Below the pieces are notes generated by a model. That model did not search any database. It saw nothing but the letters and a program-made list of their open reading frames with translations, and had not been told where the DNA came from. A stretch of DNA of 64,000 bases, taken from the NCBI RefSeq assembly GCF_900177375.1, contig NZ_FWZU01000001.1:248001-312000 (forward strand), in the 5' to 3' direction. Of this stretch, positions 50,301 to 58,932 are shown piece after piece. The stretch is from Desulfovibrio gilichinskyi (GTDB lineage Bacteria; Desulfobacterota; Desulfovibrionia; Desulfovibrionales; Desulfovibrionaceae). How positions within the stretch are numbered: position 1 is the stretch's first letter; each line of letters opens with the position of its first letter. The position numbers were made by a program, and so were the translations under genes.

Positions 50301-51263
50301 ATGGAATTTGATGAAAACGGCAACCCGATTGAAGGCACTGCCCCTGAATCAAATGACGAAGCACAGGACGTGCAGGAAGTAGAAGTTTTTGAAACTCCTG
50401 AAAACGAGATCGGCTCACTCTTTGACAAGGTTGAACAGGACGCAGACGGAAAGCTGGAAGCACCGGAAGCCAATTCTGAGGAAACCAACGTTGATGCACA
50501 GCCGGAAGTTAATCAGGAAGTCACGCCAGCACCCACTTTTAAAATAAAGGTGCAGGGCGTTGAAAGAGAAGTAACCGCAGACGAAATGACAAGGCTTGCT
50601 CAGCAGGGCGAGGACTACAGCCTTAAGATGCAGCGACTTAATAACGAGCGTCTGCGTCTTGAATCTGTTCAGCCACTTGCCAATGCTTGGCAAAATGACC
50701 CTGCATTTCGTCAGCATGTCATGGAATATCAAAGGCAGCAGGAACAGCAGAAAGTTCAGCCTTTGCCGGAAGACCCCATTGAAGCCTTGAAAGAGGAAGC
50801 TGTGCGGGAAGCTATGGCAAGGATTGAAGCACAACAGCATGAACAAGTTCAGGCTAGGCAGGCCACCGAACGTACAACTCAGATCAGCCGGGCAATGCAT
50901 GCTATCAGTGCAGATGAACTGCGAGAGAATGTAATGGCTGAAATGAGCAAGGTTGCTCCGGCAGGTTCTGCGCTTAGAGCAAGATTGAATAATGACCCTG
51001 ACTTGTTTTTCCCTACCTATATGGAAACAAGGCAGAGGTTGGCAAACGCTCCTAAGGGACCAGCCCCGCAAGCTCCGGCTGTTCCGGCAGGAGGGCCGAA
51101 CGGGTCGAAGGTCGTAAGGGTTGCCCCGATTCTTGAAAGTGGCGGAAGTGAAGCACCTGCAAACGGTCCGACTAAAAAGGAACGTGCAAGGGCTTTGCGG
51201 GAAAAAGCAGCCGGGGGAGACTTAAGGTCAGCAGGTCAATTATTTGATCTTGTTGACGATTAA
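50301..51263 (+). CDS. Capsid scaffolding protein
   Basis: The 320-residue protein is very acidic and helical: an acidic N-terminus with few aromatic residues, a central coiled-coil region rich in Gln/Glu/Arg (about 100-210), and a basic C-terminal helix (PTKKERARALREKAAGGDL). This profile and the place between portal and capsid genes fit a scaffold, whose basic end binds the capsid. A GCACAGGACGTGC hairpin lies in its early coding region. Confidence 0.82.
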   Translation: MEFDENGNPIEGTAPESNDEAQDVQEVEVFETPENEIGSLFDKVEQDADGKLEAPEANSEETNVDAQPEVNQEVTPAPTFKIKVQGVEREVTADEMTRLAQQGEDYSLKMQRLNNERLRLESVQPLANAWQNDPAFRQHVMEYQRQQEQQKVQPLPEDPIEALKEEAVREAMARIEAQQHEQVQARQATERTTQISRAMHAISADELRENVMAEMSKVAPAGSALRARLNNDPDLFFPTYMETRQRLANAPKGPAPQAPAVPAGGPNGSKVVRVAPILESGGSEAPANGPTKKERARALREKAAGGDLRSAGQLFDLVDD

Positions 51264-51277
51264 TAAACTAAACCGTT

Positions 51278-51310
51278 TCACAGGAAGTGAGACGTACTTA
51301 CAGGACGTAA
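51278..51310 (+). promoter_or_regulatory. Two AGGA-loop hairpins covering the capsid gene ribosome site (CsrA-like)
   Basis: TCAC-AGGAA-GTGA (51278-51290) and TTAC-AGGAC-GTAA (51298-51310) are tandem hairpins with GGA in the loop. The second holds the probable Shine-Dalgarno sequence of the capsid gene. They fit the CsrA/RsmA consensus (ACARGGAUGU, GGA in loop). The same arrangement recurs at 60430-60461. Confidence 0.6.
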
Positions 51311-51317
51311 AAAACAG

Positions 51318-52283
51318 ATGGCTGAAATTAAAACTCTTACCTATTCCACAAATTACGACAAATCTATTGTTGATGAAGTCGATGAATTAATTACCAATCT
51401 TACACCGACACAGACAGCGTTTATTTCTTCAATCGGTAAAGGAACTTGTGAAACCACAACCCCTGACTGGCTTGAAGATACCCTTGATGATGCAGGGGAA
51501 AACGCACACATTGAGGGGTCCGATTCCGAAGCCGAAGCTTGTACCCCTCCTGAACGACTCAGTAACGTAACTCAGATTCTTAAAAAGACTCTGTTTGTCT
51601 CCGGCACTCTCAAGGCTTCCAAGCTTCATGGACGTAAAAAGGAACTTGAGTACCAGACTGGCAAGAAGACAAAAGAGCTTGCAAAGGATACCGAATTTGC
51701 TGCTTTAAATAACGCAACAAAGGTTGCAGGGGATACCGTTACACCACGTAAAATGCTTGGGGCGTTCGGGTGGGTTGATCCTGCAACTGGTAACTACTTC
51801 AATTTTGCGGGAAATACCGCAGAAACAAATCACATTACCGAAGAAATTATGACTGATGTGTTGCAGTCAATGTGGGAACAGGGCGCAGAGCCGACAACTG
51901 TTCTTGCTCCTCCGGCTCAGAAAAGGAAGATCAGTAACTTTACTGATGGCGGTCGCCTGACCTTCAATTCCAATGCTTCTGAAAAGAAACTCACAATGGC
52001 TGTACGTTTGATTGAAACTGACTTCGGAGTCGTTGCGGTTATCCCTACCCGCACAATTAAGCCTACTGATGCAGCCGGAATCCTTTATGACCGTGTTTTG
52101 ATCTACGACAAAGCACTGTTTAAACTCCAGACGTTGAAAGGCCGTGGGCTTAAGCGTGAAGCTCTTGCTAAAACTGGTGACGGTGAGAAATTCCATATCA
52201 TCACTGAAAAGACCCTTAAATGTCACAGCAAAAAGGCTGTTGGCGTAATTGAAAACCTGACCCGCACCAAAGTAGCGGCATAA
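51318..52283 (+). CDS. Major capsid protein (SU10/DUF5309 type)
   Basis: The 321-residue protein resembles DUF5309 capsid proteins of SU10-like podoviruses. Shared segments: LTPTQTAFISSIGKG (near 29), DWLEDTLDDAGENAHIEG (near 51), RLSNVTQILKKTLFVSGT (near 81), GKKTKELAKDTEFAALNN (near 117) and a C-terminal VVAVIPTRTIKP region. It should take an HK97-like fold. It follows the scaffold gene, with an RNA-hairpin-rich gap between them. Confidence 0.88.
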   Translation: MAEIKTLTYSTNYDKSIVDEVDELITNLTPTQTAFISSIGKGTCETTTPDWLEDTLDDAGENAHIEGSDSEAEACTPPERLSNVTQILKKTLFVSGTLKASKLHGRKKELEYQTGKKTKELAKDTEFAALNNATKVAGDTVTPRKMLGAFGWVDPATGNYFNFAGNTAETNHITEEIMTDVLQSMWEQGAEPTTVLAPPAQKRKISNFTDGGRLTFNSNASEKKLTMAVRLIETDFGVVAVIPTRTIKPTDAAGILYDRVLIYDKALFKLQTLKGRGLKREALAKTGDGEKFHIITEKTLKCHSKKAVGVIENLTRTKVAA

Positions 52284-52335
52284 CCTTCCTTCATTTACTG
52301 GCGGGGGCTTCGGCTCCTGCCTTTGAGGTACATAT

Positions 52336-52650
52336 ATGTTTAAAGATCGTATTTCGATTGACGAGAAGACACGCACCGTTTCCCGGATCACAACTTATGA
52401 TGCCGTTCCGTTAATGACCGAAGCCCACTTTGAAAAGATCAACGGCAACAACGGATTTTCAAAGGGACGGACTCAAAGGGTAATCGGTGAGATTCCTCTC
52501 GCTGAATATCTGGAAATGCAGAGAGTCGCAAACGAAAGGGACGAGCCGCTAACAGGTACACAGCTTAAAGAATTTCTCAGGCAGAACCCCGGCTACATGA
52601 CTGTGAACGGCCTTGATACAGGCGCATCCGGTAAAATTATTATCAAGTAG
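52336..52650 (+). CDS. Hypothetical virion-region protein
   Basis: The 104-residue protein is not recognised. It has a beta-like N-terminus (RTVSRITTYDAVPLMTEAHF) and a helical middle. It lies between the capsid and connector genes, so a head-completion role is possible. Confidence 0.65.
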   Translation: MFKDRISIDEKTRTVSRITTYDAVPLMTEAHFEKINGNNGFSKGRTQRVIGEIPLAEYLEMQRVANERDEPLTGTQLKEFLRQNPGYMTVNGLDTGASGKIIIK

Positions 52651-52655
52651 GTCAT

Positions 52656-53276
52656 ATGTCCAAAGTTGCAGAGGTAATTGATAATATCAGGCAAGAGCTA
52701 TCAGACGAACAGTCAACCCGTTGGTCTGATGCTCAGTTAATCAGGTTCATCCAGCAAGCCGTTACCAGATCGCAGCATGTAGGCAGACGCAACAACCTCC
52801 AGTTCCTTAAGGATAAGGAGGACTTTGTTTTTCTGGCTGGTGAAAGTTCTAAGCCTCTCCCTAATGATTTTATGGTTGATATAGGCGTGTGGAATCTCGG
52901 CTTGCCGGGTACATCATTGGCAAAAGTAGATGAAGAAACGTGGGAAAATTCAACCTCACCCAATGAGGCCAGCCAATACATGATTGAAGGCGCAAACCTT
53001 GTAATTCAGGGAGTGCCTACCGCAGATACAACCTTAAGGCTTCGTTTCTTCAAAGGGTGCAGTCTGGCATCACTTTTATTAGATGCTGCTGATATGCCGT
53101 GGTCTGGTCAACTTGATTCGATAATTGAAGGGTATGCAGCACTCAGAGCAAGAAACGTTGACCGGGACAGCACACAAGCTGACTTTGAACTGTTGCAGGA
53201 CTTAGAAAACAATATTCTCAACACTCTTGGTTCTCAATCAGTGAATGTTGTTAGGTCAAGAGGGTGGTTGATTTAA
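52656..53276 (+). CDS. Head-tail adaptor (DUF6682-like) protein
   Basis: The 206-residue helical protein resembles phage adaptor proteins: IDNIRQELSDEQSTRWSDAQLIRFIQQAV near residue 8, a beta insert (PLPNDFMVDIGVWNL), and a C-terminal long helix (EGYAALRARNVDRDSTQADFELL). It should bind the portal and start the tail (gp4-like). Its stop overlaps the next ATG. Confidence 0.78.
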   Translation: MSKVAEVIDNIRQELSDEQSTRWSDAQLIRFIQQAVTRSQHVGRRNNLQFLKDKEDFVFLAGESSKPLPNDFMVDIGVWNLGLPGTSLAKVDEETWENSTSPNEASQYMIEGANLVIQGVPTADTTLRLRFFKGCSLASLLLDAADMPWSGQLDSIIEGYAALRARNVDRDSTQADFELLQDLENNILNTLGSQSVNVVRSRGWLI

Positions 53277-54292
53277 TGGGATATTTCGACGATGCCGCAA
53301 CAGGTGCAAAAGCTGGTTATAATGAAATAGAAGGAGGCGCACCATTTACCGCTGGCGGTGTGTCGGGAAGTTTGGCGGGGATACTGGGCCGTTACGCAAT
53401 GTCTCCGATTGAAAGCTTACAAACTCTCGGCAGTTCTATGCAGGGAGTATATGACGGCAAGGGTTATAATCCTGACGAAGTAACAGCGGCATTGATGGAT
53501 GTTGGAATGTTGTCTAGTCCGGCAAGCTCCGCTTTGATGCCAGCGGGAAGCCTTGGAATGTTTGGCGGCAAATTAGGGAAAGTGGCTAAAAATGCAGAGT
53601 TTGGACCACTTGATTACTGGTTGCCACTGGACCATCCAGATAGAACCGCTAATTTTGAGAAGTGGGGCAGGGGGGCAGTTGTTCCCGGTGCTGGAACTGG
53701 AGATTTGCAGTCCTTTTTTATGAGTGGAACGAATAAGCCACTGTTTGATGCTTTTGATGTTCGGTTTTCAGGTTCTAATACTGGTAATGCTGATGCCTTG
53801 GATTTTGCTGCATGGCTCAGTGACCATGGCATGATGTCAAGTTCGTATGCCAATGGAATGCCTCGTGTACAGTTTGAGAAGATGATTAGAGACGGGACGG
53901 TTCCTGAGAGGATGTTTCCAAGAGTCATTCCGGGACATGTCAGGGCTGAAAATCCTTTTGTTTATGACGCTGGATTTAAGGAATATGAAAAAGGACTCTT
54001 TGACCAAATAGCAGCGGAGGCAAGAAAACCGGAATATGATGCGCTATTTGTGAAAAATGTTAGGGACGGAATGTACGGAAATACCGATGTGGGAAATGTG
54101 ATTGCAATCAAAAACCCTAATCAATTTAAGTCGATTTGGAATAGCGGAGAGTACGGGGAAACTGGTAATTTTATGAGAGGCGAAATTCCAGCATTGCCGT
54201 CCATGTTTCAAGAAGAAAACCCTTATACCACTCCGCTTAAGCCGGAGGATTTGCAATATGATGAACAGTACAACCCTTTCGGGATGATTTAG
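53276..54292 (+). CDS. Virion-region protein with a diverged ADP-ribosyltransferase (PolyVal-like) domain
   Basis: The start at MGYFDDAATGAKAG gives 338 residues. The N-terminal 110 residues are Gly/Ala/Ser-rich, like other internal virion proteins of this phage. The rest resembles the ART domain of phage polyvalent proteins: FFMSGTNKPLFDAFDVRF (near 142), WLSDHGMMSSSYANG, VRAENPFVYDAGF, then YDALFVKNVRDGMYG and IKNPNQFKSIWNSGEYG near the end. The usual first-strand His (HGT) is Ser here. It could be an injected effector or a structural derivative. Confidence 0.6.
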   Translation: MGYFDDAATGAKAGYNEIEGGAPFTAGGVSGSLAGILGRYAMSPIESLQTLGSSMQGVYDGKGYNPDEVTAALMDVGMLSSPASSALMPAGSLGMFGGKLGKVAKNAEFGPLDYWLPLDHPDRTANFEKWGRGAVVPGAGTGDLQSFFMSGTNKPLFDAFDVRFSGSNTGNADALDFAAWLSDHGMMSSSYANGMPRVQFEKMIRDGTVPERMFPRVIPGHVRAENPFVYDAGFKEYEKGLFDQIAAEARKPEYDALFVKNVRDGMYGNTDVGNVIAIKNPNQFKSIWNSGEYGETGNFMRGEIPALPSMFQEENPYTTPLKPEDLQYDEQYNPFGMI

Positions 54293-54660
54293 GCGGCAAA
54301 CTTAGCTTTTATCGCTTTTTCAAACTCTTCGGGCGTGTGATATGGTGGAACGTTTTCTGTTCCAAGGTGCTTTTGTAGAGCATTATATTCATCAATCTTT
54401 TTTGCAGTATCTTTTTTCGAGCCGTAAGGTCTCCAACCCAGAACAGAGTAAAATGCATGCTCATCAAGTTCATTAATTCCTAAGTAAACGACAGCGTACC
54501 ACTCGTTACAATGGGCTTCGGTCCGTTCATATGCGCTGCATGCTTCATCTTTAGAATTGTACCATTCGTGTAGAAAATAATACGGCTCACCCTTTTTGAA
54601 TCTTCTAAAAAAGATTCTCTTCTGGTTCTTCCAAGGTGTCTTAATTGGTATTGACTGCAT
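54289..54660 (-). CDS. Moron-type gene on the opposite strand
   Basis: The 123-residue protein follows GGAGAG. It is rich in aromatic residues (YYFLHEWYNSKDEACSAYERT, NEWYAVVYLGI, FYSVLGWRPYGS) and is not recognised. It is the first minus-strand gene in the late block, with its own promoter and operator dyad at 54685-54712. It meets the ART-like gene tail-to-tail with a four-base overlap. It may be expressed in the lysogen. Confidence 0.7.
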   Translation of the reverse strand: MQSIPIKTPWKNQKRIFFRRFKKGEPYYFLHEWYNSKDEACSAYERTEAHCNEWYAVVYLGINELDEHAFYSVLGWRPYGSKKDTAKKIDEYNALQKHLGTENVPPYHTPEEFEKAIKAKFAA

Positions 54661-54684
54661 ATTCTCTCCGTTAGCTTTGAACTA

Positions 54685-54712
54685 ATAATATCATAGTGAA
54701 ATCTGATTTCAA
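54685..54712 (-). promoter_or_regulatory. Promoter and operator of the moron gene
   Basis: Minus-strand TTGAAA (54707-54712) and TATTAT (54685-54690) are spaced by 16 bases. The dyad GAAATC-T-GATTTC (54698-54710) overlaps the -35 and spacer, so a regulator could block it. Confidence 0.6.
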
Positions 54713-54729
54713 GTAAAATGAGGTGGCAA

Positions 54730-56229
54730 ATGGCGGTTTCTTTAACTCTCACCCCGACATTAGGGGTTGATAAATCTGCATCGGCTGCAAATATAGCTGA
54801 TGCGGCCCTCAGTCGTGGATATAACGTATATTATGACCCCGGAACATCCAAGCTCACAACCAGACCCGGCTTTAAATGCGCTACGGCTACACCCCTGACA
54901 GGTGGAATTGATGCGTTACATCATTTTGGTGGAATGATAGGCACAACACCGTTCAGTTTTTTAATGTGCGTGTCTTATGGGAAGTTATGGAAATTAAACG
55001 GCATTGCTTGGGAGGAAGTGGCAACCTTAAACAGTGCGGATATTATTCCGCAAATGGTCACATTTAATTCAAAGCTGATAATTGCTGATGGCGCAGACGA
55101 CGGCTTAAAAAGTTATGACGGTACGGCTGTCACGACTATCCTTGAATCTCCTGCAAATCCTACCGCAGTTAAAGAAGTGAGCAACAGACTTGTCGCTAAT
55201 TCAACCACAACCCCTGATTATATTTTTCTTTCAGCAGCAGAGCAGTTTGATAAATGGTCTGCCGCTGATGGTGGCTATAAAATCCCTGCCGGATACGGTG
55301 ACGGACTAAGTGTTAACGGGTTTGCATCACTTCATAATAAGCTGGTTGTCTCCAAGCTTTCCAGCAATGAGAAGCGGCTTTATGGCGTAAACATGGAAGG
55401 TGATGCGTCTGCATGGTCAACAATTGCTCTTTCCAGTGAAAATGCAGCCCTTGGGCCTCATGCTATTAAAAGCCTTGGGAGTTCTGTTTGTTATATCGAC
55501 ACAGACGGATTTGCAAAACTTAATCCTACTGACACCTACGGTGACGTTGCTGTTGATAGCGAAGTAGGCTTTATGATGGGTTCAGACTTTCGCAGGTTCA
55601 GCAAGAATGCAAGCAACGTGTCTCTGACTTGGGTTGCTTCGCTTGGAGCCTTGGCGATTATCTTCACTGGTAATGGATTAAAAGAGTTTCACCTGTTTAA
55701 TCCCCGACATGGCTTTACGCAATGGGAATCCTCAGACTTCAAGGCTCTGAATTGTGTATGTGAGCTTGACGGTAAAATCTATCTTGGTGGTGTATCCGGC
55801 TATTTGTACGAAATGCACACAGCCGGAACAGATGAAGTTGAACCGGATAACGTGTTGCCATTATGGGGCGTTGCCCGGTTTAAACTTTACGAATCGGCTA
55901 CCGGGAAGGATTTGTTTTTAGAGTCCGGTTCAAAAGTGAATGTCGATTACGTTACAAGCGGTCAATATAACTTTGAAGTGTACGCAGGGAACGCAGAAAA
56001 TAAAGTGCTGCTGCAAACCTTCAACACAGTTTCAGGGTCAGGACAGCAAGAGCTATACGATGCCGATACTGATATTGTTGATGCTACTTACGGTCTTGAT
56101 TCTTCAACCACCGGGCAGGACGTTTGCCGCTCAAAATTCAGAGGGAAAGGGTTGATGTTTCAGATTAGAACACACAGCGGTTGCCGGGTAGCGATTAACT
56201 CAATCAATGCAATGGTTCGGGAGGTATAA
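54730..56229 (+). CDS. Tail/packaged-DNA stabilisation protein, beta-propeller type
   Basis: The start at MAVSLTLTPTLG follows AGGTGG, giving 499 residues. The repeated beta pattern (FGGMIGTTPFSFLMCVSYGKLWKL, HNKLVVSKLSSN, DGKIYLGGVSGYLYEM) suggests a propeller-like or beta-helical fold like P22 gp10-type stabilisation and podovirus nozzle proteins. Location after the adaptor supports a tail nozzle or hub role. Confidence 0.65.
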   Translation: MAVSLTLTPTLGVDKSASAANIADAALSRGYNVYYDPGTSKLTTRPGFKCATATPLTGGIDALHHFGGMIGTTPFSFLMCVSYGKLWKLNGIAWEEVATLNSADIIPQMVTFNSKLIIADGADDGLKSYDGTAVTTILESPANPTAVKEVSNRLVANSTTTPDYIFLSAAEQFDKWSAADGGYKIPAGYGDGLSVNGFASLHNKLVVSKLSSNEKRLYGVNMEGDASAWSTIALSSENAALGPHAIKSLGSSVCYIDTDGFAKLNPTDTYGDVAVDSEVGFMMGSDFRRFSKNASNVSLTWVASLGALAIIFTGNGLKEFHLFNPRHGFTQWESSDFKALNCVCELDGKIYLGGVSGYLYEMHTAGTDEVEPDNVLPLWGVARFKLYESATGKDLFLESGSKVNVDYVTSGQYNFEVYAGNAENKVLLQTFNTVSGSGQQELYDADTDIVDATYGLDSSTTGQDVCRSKFRGKGLMFQIRTHSGCRVAINSINAMVREV

Positions 56230-56231
56230 AT

Positions 56232-57443
56232 ATGAGTATGGGGCATGGTGTCGGATCAGAGGGGCAAGGACTTGGCGGGAGAAGTTCAGGGAGTAAAAGC
56301 ACTTCTGTAAATGGAAGAAAAGGAGGTAGCTATAATAATGTTGGAGGATCAAATGGAATAGGAGGTGAAGGACCGTCTTACAGAGAAGGACCAGATAGAA
56401 CCGGACCTAACGGCAAACCCCAAACATGGACGGCTGTTGACGGTTGGCATGATGTATCAACTAGAGCCGGGACTCCAAGTTATAATGGTGGATTTATGGC
56501 TACCGCATGGGGGGCGAGGCATCCCGGACAGTATGCAAGGGAGTTGGGGCAGTTTCATCATGAACAAAGGATGGCACGGCAGAATAAACAAGCCGATGTA
56601 ATTGCTGGAAAGCTTGGGGAATTGACTGATCGGGTAAACAAGGGGCTAACCGATCCTACCGATTATATGTCTCAGCATAAATCTATTGTGACAGGCGATC
56701 TTGAGTCGCTCCGTGGACTTGGATATAATACAGATGATATGGAAAAATCTTTTTCCCCGTCTGGTTTCATGGATACAATTTCCTCATGGATGGGTGGAAA
56801 GCCTGACAAAGTAAAAACATATGCAGGAGTAATCCAGGATCAAATTGATCAAGGTTTAATGGAGTATGATAAGGATAAGGGATTAGTATACACAAATAAG
56901 GGGGGATGGGTAAACGTTGCGAAAGGTTTTAGTATTATGCCAGGGATGGGATATGCTCCATCAGTTATTGATGCTGGTTTTGATTTAGCTAATTTAGACT
57001 TTGGTAATTTAAAAACCAAAGTAGATGCACCATACACTAGAGCAGGAGCAACCGCACAACCATTTGCAGCGTTAGCAGCTCCCTCAATAGGGTTGAACCT
57101 TGCTAAGGCTATTTACAATGCTGCCCCTGCCGTTGGTGGAATGATGGATGTTTATTCAACTGCAGTTGATGCGGACTTTATAGGGGAGGCTCCCGGAGGT
57201 GGCGGTCAATATGCTAATCATGATCCGTACACGGGCAGAGTTGAAAGTGTAAATCAAGATGTACTAGACGGGATGCTTGATAGAGCTGAGAACCGGGCAA
57301 CTCCAAATGAACTGTCAGAAAGTTATCCAACTAATACAAATTTTTCAACTCCTTCTAATTGGCCTACATTTGAAAATATCCAACAACAACCATATCAAAA
57401 CCAGCCTTGGAGTTGGGAACAATGGAATAATTATTTTCGTTAA
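56232..57443 (+). CDS. Glycine-rich virion-region protein
   Basis: The 403-residue protein has a Gly/Ser-rich N-terminus (about 1-60), a helical middle (QADVIAGKLGELTDRVNKGL), a hydrophobic Ala/Pro/Gly stretch (about 275-305), and an Asn/Gln/Trp-rich end. It is not recognised. Composition is like the internal virion proteins at 60465-64000, so it may be ejected with DNA. It ends tail-to-tail with the lipoprotein gene. Confidence 0.6.
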   Translation: MSMGHGVGSEGQGLGGRSSGSKSTSVNGRKGGSYNNVGGSNGIGGEGPSYREGPDRTGPNGKPQTWTAVDGWHDVSTRAGTPSYNGGFMATAWGARHPGQYARELGQFHHEQRMARQNKQADVIAGKLGELTDRVNKGLTDPTDYMSQHKSIVTGDLESLRGLGYNTDDMEKSFSPSGFMDTISSWMGGKPDKVKTYAGVIQDQIDQGLMEYDKDKGLVYTNKGGWVNVAKGFSIMPGMGYAPSVIDAGFDLANLDFGNLKTKVDAPYTRAGATAQPFAALAAPSIGLNLAKAIYNAAPAVGGMMDVYSTAVDADFIGEAPGGGGQYANHDPYTGRVESVNQDVLDGMLDRAENRATPNELSESYPTNTNFSTPSNWPTFENIQQQPYQNQPWSWEQWNNYFR

Positions 57444-57721
57444 GGTTTTGGAGTTGATTCAATTATAGCCCAAAATAGAGCTTCACCCGTAAGGTTAGCG
57501 GCTGCTTTAATTCCGTTTTGATTTTTTTGACTAGCGGAGGTTCCTTCATACTTACAATTCATAACAGAGTTATCAACCTTATGAAGTTCTCCGGTTTTAT
57601 CTGACTTGTAAACAGTATATTCTTTTGTAGTTTCAACAATAGTATAACCCGGTGCAGCCTGTTTGCCAGTCGCACAACCAACTAACAGCATGAACACTAA
57701 TAATATTAACAACTTTTTCAT
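57440..57721 (-). CDS. Small prophage lipoprotein (moron)
   Basis: The 93-residue protein has a signal peptide with lipobox LLVGC (Cys16). The mature part is short and beta-like (YTIVETTKEYTVYKSDKTG). It has its own promoter at 57743-57772 and reads against the virion genes. Prophage lipoproteins of this size may block superinfection, but that is not shown here. Confidence 0.7.
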   Translation of the reverse strand: MKKLLILLVFMLLVGCATGKQAAPGYTIVETTKEYTVYKSDKTGELHKVDNSVMNCKYEGTSASQKNQNGIKAAANLTGEALFWAIIESTPKP

Positions 57722-57742
57722 AATGTTTCCCCTATGAAGTAA

Positions 57743-57772
57743 ATAATAATCTCAAAAATGGAAGTTTGGCAA
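57743..57772 (-). promoter_or_regulatory. Promoter of the moron lipoprotein gene
   Basis: Minus-strand TTGCCA (57767-57772) and TATTAT (57743-57748), 18 bases apart (or TTATTA at 17), lie just upstream of the gene and downstream of a terminator. Confidence 0.5.
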
Positions 57773-57774
57773 AT

Positions 57775-57818
57775 AAAAAAAGGGTGCAGACATAAGTGGT
57801 TAACAATGTCTACACCCT
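57775..57818 (-). terminator. Terminator of the antirepressor operon
   Basis: On the minus strand GGGTGTAGACAT pairs with ATGTCTGCACCC, followed by a run of seven T residues. It closes the 58,015-58,927 leftward operon. Confidence 0.9.
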
Positions 57819-57838
57819 AAATAGGAAGATGATTTAAA

Positions 57839-58015
57839 TTATTCTTTTAAACCAGCCGCAAAATCGTCTATGCCTCTGGCAAGCAAAGCAACAATCCTGC
57901 AAAGAGGTTCAGGGGTAGGGGCTTCTGGAATAAATATACAAATATCCTCAATCGCACTTGCAAGGGTGTGAATATCATCCAAGGCCGATGTTTCATTATC
58001 AATTATGATATGCAT
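57839..58015 (-). CDS. Small protein downstream of the antirepressor (58 residues)
   Basis: The ATG follows GGAG. The product is acidic and helical (MHIIIDNETSALDDIHTLAS onward) with two cysteines. It lies 27 bases after the antirepressor gene and before the shared terminator, so the two form an operon. Function is unknown. Confidence 0.6.
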   Translation of the reverse strand: MHIIIDNETSALDDIHTLASAIEDICIFIPEAPTPEPLCRIVALLARGIDDFAAGLKE

Positions 58016-58042
58016 GGTAACTCCAAAATATTTATAGTTTAA

Positions 58043-58927
58043 TTAGCTCTTTGAAATCATGCGAACAAAGGATTCCATGTCTCGTAATCCAGCTTGAACA
58101 TTCAACAAGGCATCCTCAACATCCCGTACACTGCGGTCAACGGAGTGAACAAGGTTGTTGAAAATAGCAAGCTCATTAGGCGCAGGATTAAGCGAAGTAG
58201 GAAACTTGAGTTTATGGACAATGCCCTGACGAAGCTTTTCGGCAGTTTGATTGATGGGGGTACTAAGTTTGTCCTGAGATTGTAAAAGAAAATCGATAAA
58301 CAAACTTGTCGGGTCCGGTTCAATTGGCAAGGGCAGATTTTCAGCAATGTTTAATTGCATGGCTTTGACGTAGGTAACTAGTTCGTCAAACTTATTAGAA
58401 TCAATTTCCTTGTAAGTTCCAACTTTGAACTTGTTCTTAACCCGGCCCCATATTTCCATATAAGTTTTTTGACTGTTCACCGTATCCGGCAGGGCGGCAA
58501 CTTTGGATTTAACAAGAGTCTGTATCTCGTTCTTTTGAGCAGGAGTCAGAGCCAGACGAGGATTGATAGCAATACCGTTGTTCCAGTAATCCCATAGGGC
58601 GTTGTCGCATTCTTTTTGAAACAGGATGATCTTTTGACGAGTGGCAAGGTCTTTGATTCTATTAGGCTGAACCGTGGCAAAGAAAGCGGGGAGCATACGG
58701 AGGGGGAGACAAAGGGTGTCCCTATTTCTTCCATCTTTGGCAACCATGGTCATTTTGACCACGGTCCAACGATCTTGGTTGGTTAGGATTTTTCTGTACT
58801 GTGTTTTCCAATCCATGCCCATGCTTTCAACTATGGGCTTCATAGGTGTGTACGGTTCGTCATTGTGGGAGAGAATGAAAAGCGTGTGTCCGTGGAATTG
58901 GACGGGTGAGAGTTTTGCAGTAGACAT
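58043..58927 (-). CDS. P22-type phage antirepressor
   Basis: The 294-residue protein has a P22_AR N-terminal domain (about 1-125): VQFHGHTLFILSHNDEPYTPMKPIVESMGM, then LCLPLRMLPAFFATVQPNRI. The C-terminal part is helical (about 130-290). Such proteins bind and disable phage repressors. The prophage repressor here has no self-cleavage domain, so this protein is a plausible induction switch. It has a strong AAGGAGGT site embedded in a long leader that can hide it. Confidence 0.88.
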   Translation of the reverse strand: MSTAKLSPVQFHGHTLFILSHNDEPYTPMKPIVESMGMDWKTQYRKILTNQDRWTVVKMTMVAKDGRNRDTLCLPLRMLPAFFATVQPNRIKDLATRQKIILFQKECDNALWDYWNNGIAINPRLALTPAQKNEIQTLVKSKVAALPDTVNSQKTYMEIWGRVKNKFKVGTYKEIDSNKFDELVTYVKAMQLNIAENLPLPIEPDPTSLFIDFLLQSQDKLSTPINQTAEKLRQGIVHKLKFPTSLNPAPNELAIFNNLVHSVDRSVRDVEDALLNVQAGLRDMESFVRMISKS

Positions 58928-58932
58928 GGTCT

